Source of the DNA: SURF-32 sp964648365
GTDB lineage: Bacteria; Planctomycetota; Phycisphaerae; UBA1845
Length of the DNA: 5,490 nucleotides
Reading direction: 5' to 3'
Assembly (NCBI GenBank): GCA_964648365.1
Contig: CAZYLK010000273.1
Coordinates: forward strand, 1-5,490
This document shows positions 1-3,863 of this stretch, piece by piece; within the stretch, counting starts at the first letter, position 1; each line of letters opens with the position of its first letter. The position numbers and the translations under genes were made by a program. The notes under the pieces were generated by a model. That model saw nothing but the letters and a program-made list of their open reading frames with translations. It was not told where the DNA came from and did no database searches.

Positions 1-2
1 TC

Positions 3-752
3 GAGGTGAGCGATCGCACCGTGGACATTCTGGGTTCGCTCGCCGTCGAGGGGTTCTTCGCGCTCCATTTCGGGGACGTCAACCTGGACGGTGAGGTCAA
101 CATTGACGACTTCGGCGAGTTGTTCCTGGATAATGCCACGGTTAATGCGGATGTATACTCCGAGGGCGACTTCAACGGTGATAACGGCGTGACGCTCGGT
201 GACTTTCAGGTGTTTTCCGGCAGCTTCGGAATGGGCCAGCCGTTGGGAGATTCACCCGGCACCGGCAAGATGACCGTCGAGCAGGACTACGCGCAAAGCG
301 ATACAGCCACGATGGTGATCGACATCGCCGGCCGTAACCCCGAAATCGGTTTTGATTGGCTCAACGTCGGCGGCGTGGCCACGCTCGGCGGCACGCTCCA
401 GGTGCGCGTGCCCGGTCCGTTCATGCCGGCGCCGGACGATGAATTCACGTTTCTGACGGCCGGTGCCGTGGCGGGGGAGTTCGACGCCGTCGACGTGCCC
501 TGCCTGCCTGGCGGGACGTTTGATGTGGTCTACGGCGAGACGAGCGTCACGCTCCGGTTCACGGCGGCCGGGCGCGGCGACGGCAACTGCGACGGGCGCA
601 TCGATCTCGACGACTACCGACTGCTGGCCGTCTGCCTCAGCGGTCCCGCCGGCGGCATCGAGCCGGGCTGCGAAGCCTTCAATCTGGACTTCGATGCGGA
701 CGTGGACATGGCGGACTTCGGCGCGTTTCAGGCCGGTTTCACCGGCAACTGA
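3..752 (+). CDS. C-terminal part of an exported dockerin/EF-hand repeat protein (5' end missing)
   Basis: The reading frame is open to the left edge of the window, so the GTG at 6 is probably internal and this is the tail of a longer gene. Numbering from that GTG (248 aa), four calcium-loop motifs of the D-x-[ND]-x-D-x6-D type are visible: 24-35 (DVNLDGEVNIDD), 55-66 (DFNGDNGVTLGD), 192-203 (DGNCDGRIDLDD) and a weaker one at 226-237, which starts with Asn. They form two dockerin-like pairs. Between them, residues about 105-187 carry a beta-strand pattern (VGGVATLGGTLQV, then a GEFD turn and VTLRF) like the repeat tails of large planctomycete surface or autotransporter-like proteins. No membrane anchor or sorting signal follows the last pair. 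From family knowledge, such pairs bind calcium and mediate protein-protein contact outside the cytoplasm; the partner and the N-terminal domain cannot be seen here. The call of a calcium-loop repeat tail is firm; any exact function is unknown. Confidence 0.85.
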   Translation, partial: EVSDRTVDILGSLAVEGFFALHFGDVNLDGEVNIDDFGELFLDNATVNADVYSEGDFNGDNGVTLGDFQVFSGSFGMGQPLGDSPGTGKMTVEQDYAQSDTATMVIDIAGRNPEIGFDWLNVGGVATLGGTLQVRVPGPFMPAPDDEFTFLTAGAVAGEFDAVDVPCLPGGTFDVVYGETSVTLRFTAAGRGDGNCDGRIDLDDYRLLAVCLSGPAGGIEPGCEAFNLDFDADVDMADFGAFQAGFTGN

Positions 753-776
753 TCCGCGGCCGTCGCGGCCCGGATC
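751..776 (+). terminator. GC-rich stem-loop directly after the dockerin-protein stop
   Basis: The last two bases of the stop codon begin a hairpin: GATCCG (751-756), one bulged C (757), GGCC (758-761), a five-base loop GTCGC (762-766), GGCC (767-770) and CGGATC (771-776). That is ten base pairs with a single bulge. There is no T-run after it, so it is not a classic intrinsic terminator. It may instead slow polymerase or protect the 3' end of the transcript. The pairing is seen directly; the role is inferred. Confidence 0.4.
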
Positions 777-912
777 GCGCTGTTCCGTCCCCGCCACACC
801 GCGCCGCCCCCGACCCCACACCCTGAAACGCCGGGCCGCGCACCGCACCCGCCCGCCCGCCCCGTTGACGTCTCCGGTCGCGCGTCGCCGGCCACGGGTG
901 CGGGCACAAAAT

Positions 913-934
913 CGCAACTTTTGCGTTATTTTTT
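913..934 (+). terminator. Weak candidate intrinsic terminator
   Basis: A five-base-pair stem CGCAA (913-917) / TTGCG (921-925) with a CTT loop is followed by TTATTTTTT (926-934). The T-run is the only one in the first 1 kb and it fits an intrinsic terminator for the upstream gene, but the stem is short and lies 160 bases past the stop. It could equally be the AT-rich upstream part of a promoter for the ATPase gene. Confidence 0.25.
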
Positions 935-942
935 GACTATTT

Positions 943-979
943 GGATGAAAATCGTCCATTAAATGGACGATTTTCATCC
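943..979. repeat. Perfect 18-bp inverted repeat with one-base centre
   Basis: The arm GGATGAAAATCGTCCATT (943-960) is followed by one A (961) and then by its exact reverse complement (962-979); bases 942 and 980 no longer pair. It lies in an AT-rich island in otherwise GC-rich DNA, 44 bases upstream of the ATPase start. A TTGACT box sits just before it at 933-938, so the palindrome would overlap the spacer and -10 region of a promoter starting there. Possible roles are an operator for a dimeric or tetrameric regulator, a site bound by the ATPase itself, or an 18-bp RNA hairpin in the leader. There is no T-run on either flank and no target duplication, so a terminator or transposon end is less likely. 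Confidence 0.9.
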
Positions 980-988
980 GGCATGGGG

Positions 989-1017
989 TTGATTTGCACG
1001 GGCCGGAGGGCTAGTCT
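989..1017 (+). promoter_or_regulatory. Candidate promoter of the ATPase gene
   Basis: TTGATT (989-994) and TAGTCT (1012-1017) are spaced by 17 bases. The -35 box is good and the -10 box is poor (three of six positions). If used, transcription would begin at or within a few bases of the ATG at 1024, giving a leaderless or nearly leaderless message. The alternative is a start near the palindrome from TTGACT at 933-938, whose -10 (about 957-962) would be CATTAA. Confidence 0.25.
1005..1010 (+). promoter_or_regulatory. Possible distant ribosome binding site of the ATPase gene
   Basis: GGAGGG is the only purine-rich Shine-Dalgarno-like stretch before the ATG at 1024. Thirteen bases separate it from the start, which is longer than the usual five to nine. 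Either the gene tolerates a long spacing or translation does not rely on it. Confidence 0.35.
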
Positions 1018-1023
1018 CCACGC

Positions 1024-2268
1024 ATGATCGAACGCCGCCTCACGGAAAAGGTCCGGCAGAGCCTCCGGGACACGCCGGTCGTGCTCGTTCACGGCGCCCG
1101 GCAGACGGGCAAGAGCACGCTCGTTCAGGCCCTCGCGGGCGATCGCAAAGTCGCCAGCTATCTGACGCTGGACGACGCCGCGACCCTGACGGCCGCGACG
1201 GACGACACCCAGGGGTTCGTCGCCGCGCCGAAGGGGCTGGTCGTCATCGACGAAGTCCAGAAGGCGCCACAGCTCTTCCCCGCCATCAAGCGCGAGGTGG
1301 ACCGCCGCCGCAGGCCGGGACGTTTCCTGCTGACAGGCTCCGCCAACATCCTGCTCGTACCGACCGTGTCCGAGTCGCTGGCGGGTCGGATCGAGATACT
1401 CACGCTGTGGCCGTTTTCACAGGGCGAGATCGAGGGCGTCCGCGAGACCTTCGTGGATGCACTCTTTGCGAAGGCGACTCCGCAGGGTCCGGCCGCGCCG
1501 CAGGAGGCCGCTCAAGTGATGGACCGCGTGCTGCGGGGCGGCTATCCGGAAATCTGCACGACCCGGGGCACGTCGCGCCGTGGGGACTGGTTCCGCTCGT
1601 ACGTGTCCACCATCCTGCAGCGCGACGTTCGCGACGTGGCCAACATCGAACGCCTGACCGAATTGCCGCGGCTGCTGAAGCTGCTGGCGGCGCGGGCGGG
1701 ATCCCCGCTGAACTTCGCCGACGTCGCCAGGGATCTGGCCGTGCCGCAGACGACGCTCAAACGCTATTTCGCCCTGCTGGAGATGACGTTTTTCGTGCGG
1801 ACGCTGCCTGCATGGTCGAGCAATCTGGGCAAGCGGCTGGTCAAGGCGCCAAAACTCTACCTCAACGACTCCGGCCTGTTGACGCATCTGCTGGGCACGA
1901 GCAAACAGCGGCTCGGCCGCGACCCGAAACAGCGCGGGCCGCTGGTCGAAAACTTCGTCGTCATGGAACTGTGCAAGCAGGCGACATGGAGCCGCACGCG
2001 GCCGGAACTGTTCCATTTCCGCACGCAGGCCGGGCGCGAAGTGGACGCTGTGCTGGAGGATTCCACCGGCCGGATCGTGGGGATAGAGATCAAGGCCGGC
2101 GCCACGCTCAGTTCGGACGACTTGAAGGGCCTGCGCGAACTCGCCGACCTGGCCGGCGAGCGGTTCCATCGCGGCGTCGTGCTCTACCTGGGAGAGGATA
2201 CCATCCCGTTCGGGCCGCGGCTCCACGCACTGCCGATCGGTGCGTTGTGGGAAACGGCGGCGACATGA
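1024..2268 (+). CDS. AAA_14 / DUF4143-type ATP-binding protein
   Basis: This is a complete 414-aa gene starting at ATG. The N-terminal AAA domain shows Walker A GARQTGKST (24-32), Walker B VVIDEVQ (73-79) and sensor 1 LLTGSAN (102-108), in the order and spacing of the AAA_14 family. A middle helical region has the typical RDV..VANIERLTELPRLL and a helix-turn-helix-like stretch (ADVARDLAVPQTTLKRYF, about 233-250). The C-terminal DUF4143 part contains REVD (E339, D341) and EIKAG (E355, K357), which is the D...ExK pattern of the PD-(D/E)xK nuclease fold. Length is normal for the family and I see no frameshift. The family is widespread and often sits in accessory regions; its biological role is poorly known, so neither ATP hydrolysis nor DNA cleavage is shown here beyond conserved residues. 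The zinc-ribbon membrane gene follows 43 bases later. A perfect palindrome lies upstream and may be its control site. Confidence 0.95.
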   Translation: MIERRLTEKVRQSLRDTPVVLVHGARQTGKSTLVQALAGDRKVASYLTLDDAATLTAATDDTQGFVAAPKGLVVIDEVQKAPQLFPAIKREVDRRRRPGRFLLTGSANILLVPTVSESLAGRIEILTLWPFSQGEIEGVRETFVDALFAKATPQGPAAPQEAAQVMDRVLRGGYPEICTTRGTSRRGDWFRSYVSTILQRDVRDVANIERLTELPRLLKLLAARAGSPLNFADVARDLAVPQTTLKRYFALLEMTFFVRTLPAWSSNLGKRLVKAPKLYLNDSGLLTHLLGTSKQRLGRDPKQRGPLVENFVVMELCKQATWSRTRPELFHFRTQAGREVDAVLEDSTGRIVGIEIKAGATLSSDDLKGLRELADLAGERFHRGVVLYLGEDTIPFGPRLHALPIGALWETAAT

Positions 2269-2300
2269 GCTGCGGAAGCCGCGCCGCCTCGCGGATTGCA

Positions 2301-2306
2301 GGGAGA
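2301..2306 (+). promoter_or_regulatory. Ribosome binding site deciding the zinc-ribbon protein start
   Basis: GGGAGA lies five bases before the ATG at 2312. The frame also has an upstream ATG at 2240, but that would overlap the ATPase end by 29 bases and has no comparable site in front of it. The residues it would add are basic and unlike the family's usual N-terminus, so 2312 is preferred. Confidence 0.6.
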
Positions 2307-2311
2307 CCGGT

Positions 2312-3076
2312 ATGAACGATGTCGGAACGGACCTGCCTGACACCGCCGTCTGTCTGCAATGCCGCTACCCGCTCAGAGGTTTGCCGACGCCCGTCTGTCC
2401 GAGGTGCGGCCGCGCGTTCGAGCCCGGTGACTCCGCCTCGTTCGGCGATCCGGCCCGCGAACGCTCGCGCCTGCGGCCGCGTTTTGCAAGGCCGCCGCAG
2501 GCGTGGCACCGGTGGACCGTCGCCCTGCTGACGGGATACGCCCTCATCGACATGAGTTCGCCGGGAAGCTGGTTCGCCGTGGGGTATATCTTCACGTGCG
2601 CCGCCTTTCCACTTTATGTGATCATCGCGGCGGATTACGCCCTTCGCGTGCTGTTTGCGCTGACTGGTCGGCAACGCAGGACAGAGGAACTCGACGGAGG
2701 TCTGGCAGCCAACGACCAGTCGAACCCTGCGCGCCGGCGCCGTTCGCACTGGGTGGTCACCCCGGTCTGCCTGTTCCTGCTTGCCAGTTCCATCGCGTAC
2801 CCATGGCCTGCCTGGGCGCGATTCACGGCAAGCCGGGGGGCATTGCAAGAGCTGGTTTCCACCAGGCGTGACGTCCGGCAGCCGGAATGGGTCGGCCTTT
2901 TCCCGGTTCAACGCACGAAGCGATACGACGACGGGTCCGTGTTTGTCGAGACGGGGAATGTCTACATCGAGTCGTGGGGCTTTCTGTACTGCCCCACGGG
3001 CAAGCCCACCCCGCAGCGCGCCTTGCATGTGATGGACGCGCTGGCACCCGCGTGGTTTCTCGCCGCGATACGGTGA
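2312..3076 (+). CDS. Zinc-ribbon membrane protein of planctomycete type, function unknown
   Basis: The 254-aa product opens with a zinc ribbon, C14-x2-C17-RYPLRGLP then C29-P-R-C32-G, a signature that fronts many otherwise unrelated planctomycete membrane proteins. A basic stretch (50-67) precedes three hydrophobic segments at about 68-84, 86-117 and 147-168. The linker between the second and third is charged (QRRTEE... and RRRR at 141-144), so by the positive-inside rule the ribbon and the linker face the cytoplasm and the last 85 residues face outward. The C-terminal outer part (169-254) has no motif I recognise; it ends in a short hydrophobic stretch (MDALAPAWFLAAIR). The gap of 43 bases after the ATPase and a separate ribosome binding site allow co-transcription, but no shared function can be inferred. 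The gene is surely real; its role is unknown. Confidence 0.8.
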   Translation: MNDVGTDLPDTAVCLQCRYPLRGLPTPVCPRCGRAFEPGDSASFGDPARERSRLRPRFARPPQAWHRWTVALLTGYALIDMSSPGSWFAVGYIFTCAAFPLYVIIAADYALRVLFALTGRQRRTEELDGGLAANDQSNPARRRRSHWVVTPVCLFLLASSIAYPWPAWARFTASRGALQELVSTRRDVRQPEWVGLFPVQRTKRYDDGSVFVETGNVYIESWGFLYCPTGKPTPQRALHVMDALAPAWFLAAIR

Positions 3077-3486
3077 TGCCGACGGTCTATCCCACGGGAC
3101 GACAGCATCCTGGCGAAACTCCGCGCGGGCGGAAGTCCGCGGCTCCCCCGCGAACGTCTGCCTGGCGCGTCGCGCACGCCCAGGGCGGGCCGCGCCCGAT
3201 GCCCGCCGGGCCCGATTCGCTCTCGGGCGATCCGAGCATGAGTGGCGGGTGGCCAGGTGACAGCAGCCGGCGCGACGACGTCAGTGCCGAGCGCGCCAGC
3301 GGTGGGCGGCGCACGGTTTTCGCGCGAGTTCCGTCAATCACCGGCCCCCTCGCCGCCCGCGTGCCGCAACCCCATCGGGGCTGTACGCCTGTTCTGTCGG
3401 CCCGGACGCTGACCGTGGAGGCCGAATTGCGAGCCCTGTTTGAGAAGCATAGACTGGCGTTCGATGAGCGGTATGTGTGGGATTAG
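3076..3486 (+). CDS. Doubtful small ORF, perhaps holding a gene remnant at its end
   Basis: An ATG at 3076 overlaps the preceding TGA (TGATG), which is a common coupling arrangement, and the frame runs 136 codons to TAG at 3484-3486. Most of the product is low-complexity, rich in Pro, Gly, Arg and Ser, and looks like non-coding GC-rich DNA read through. Only the last 27 codons, from RTLTVEAELRALFEKH to a final FDERYVWD, look protein-like, with an amphipathic helix. That tail could be the end of a decayed gene whose body has been lost or replaced. I do not recognise it. The ORF has no Shine-Dalgarno of its own. Treat it as unlikely to be a functional gene. Confidence 0.2.
   Translation: MPTVYPTGRQHPGETPRGRKSAAPPRTSAWRVAHAQGGPRPMPAGPDSLSGDPSMSGGWPGDSSRRDDVSAERASGGRRTVFARVPSITGPLAARVPQPHRGCTPVLSARTLTVEAELRALFEKHRLAFDERYVWD
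3210..3228 (+). terminator. GC hairpin downstream of the zinc-ribbon gene
   Basis: GCCCGA (3210-3215) pairs with TCGGGC (3223-3228) across a seven-base loop. It lies 134 bases past the stop, in a stretch with other short GC-rich inverted repeats and no T-run. A role in ending the ATPase/zinc-ribbon transcript is possible but weakly supported. Confidence 0.2.
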
Positions 3487-3621
3487 CCTTGACGGATGCG
3501 TGCAGCAAACGACGCGGACTGCGCTTCCCGGCTGCGGTTCCTGTGCGGCGGGGATGGGTCGCGGGGGTTGGCGCGGGTTTTGACGGCGGGTGAGGCCTCC
3601 GCAGAGTCGCGCTGCTCCGCT

Positions 3622-3737
3622 GCGCCGAAGGCGTTGTGGCGTAGCGCCCAGACTTTCCCGCTCTTGCGGGCAAACCTGGGCGGTACGATGCGACCCCGTT
3701 GGGGTCGTCGGAGGGGGGTCGAGCCGCGTTTCTCGCG
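3622..3737. repeat. Cluster of tight GC hairpins, candidate dispersed intergenic repeat or structured RNA
   Basis: Five small inverted repeats follow one another: CGCC-GAA-GGCG (3623-3633), GGCG-TAG-CGCC (3638-3648), CCCGC-TCTT-GCGGG (3657-3670), CGACCCC-GTT-GGGGTCG (3691-3707) and CGCG-TTTCT-CGCG (3725-3737). A related CCCC-ATC-GGGG lies at 3370-3380. The compact series is denser than elsewhere in the window. It resembles the GC-rich palindromic intergenic elements I associate with planctomycete and verrucomicrobial genomes, where the CCCC-rich palindrome recurs; that resemblance is from memory, not a search. It could also be a structured leader or 3' region of an RNA. Confidence 0.45.
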
Positions 3738-3758
3738 CCGCGGGATGGAACGCAAACG

Positions 3759-3787
3759 GGTCGTAACGGCAGGATGCGGAAGATAAT
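3759..3787 (+). promoter_or_regulatory. Candidate promoter of glyQS
   Basis: GATAAT at 3782-3787 matches the -10 consensus at five of six positions, which stands out in this GC-rich gap. The -35 position (3759-3764, GGTCGT) is poor. Transcription would start near 3794 and give a leader of about 70 bases containing both copies of the 17-base direct repeat. Confidence 0.3.
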
Positions 3788-3805
3788 CGCGGAATGGCGC
3801 GGCTC

Positions 3806-3858
3806 TTGAATGGAACGATTGCCGCCGAAAGGCGTGACCTTTTGAACGGAATGATGGC
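3806..3858 (+). repeat. Imperfect 17-base direct repeat before glyQS
   Basis: TTGAATGGAACGATTGC (3806-3822) and TTGAACGGAATGATGGC (3842-3858) agree at 14 of 17 positions, with start points 36 bases apart. The second copy ends five bases before the glyQS ATG and overlaps its likely ribosome binding region. It may be a pair of binding sites in the leader, or a local duplication. Confidence 0.6.
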
Positions 3859-3863
3859 TTCGC

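Larger units (their letters stand above)
3077..3863. other. Long gap without a convincing gene
   Basis: About 790 bases separate the zinc-ribbon gene from glyQS. ORFs exist on both strands but their products are Arg/Pro/Ser-rich and change character without domain structure, as expected of GC-rich non-coding DNA. What can be seen is: short GC hairpins near 3129-3228; a CCCC-ATC-GGGG motif at 3370-3380; a protein-like tail ending at 3486; a run of tight hairpins at 3622-3737; a possible promoter ending at 3787; and a 17-base imperfect direct repeat before the glyQS start. No tRNA, rRNA, transposase or T-box is evident. Confidence 0.6.

Noticed and set aside
252..977. Long minus-strand ORF starting within the palindrome
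   Set aside because: It overlaps the dockerin gene, its product is an Arg/Gly/Ala-rich composition with no domain, and the plus-strand frame has clear calcium-loop motifs.
943..979. Palindrome as an intrinsic terminator or transposon end
   Set aside because: No T-run follows on either strand, no flanking target duplication or transposase is present, and a near-gapless centre would make a poor terminator loop.
2240..2311. Upstream ATG for the zinc-ribbon protein
   Set aside because: It would overlap the ATPase by 29 bases and adds a basic leader with no family resemblance; the ATG at 2312 has GGGAGA five bases before it.
1407..2343. Large overlapping ORFs on both strands within the ATPase gene
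   Set aside because: The plus-strand ATPase frame has all family motifs from end to end; the other frames are open only because the DNA is GC-rich.
2108..3028. 306-codon minus-strand ORF over the zinc-ribbon gene
   Set aside because: Its product is Arg/Pro-rich and lacks any recognisable motif, whereas the plus strand encodes a zinc ribbon and three membrane segments with a good ribosome binding site.
3590..3863. T-box or glycine riboswitch upstream of glyQS
   Set aside because: I looked for the T-box sequence (GGTGGNACCGCG) and found only a poor partial resemblance near 3744 (GATGGAACGC). There is no antiterminator plus T-run, and no recognisable glycine aptamer core.
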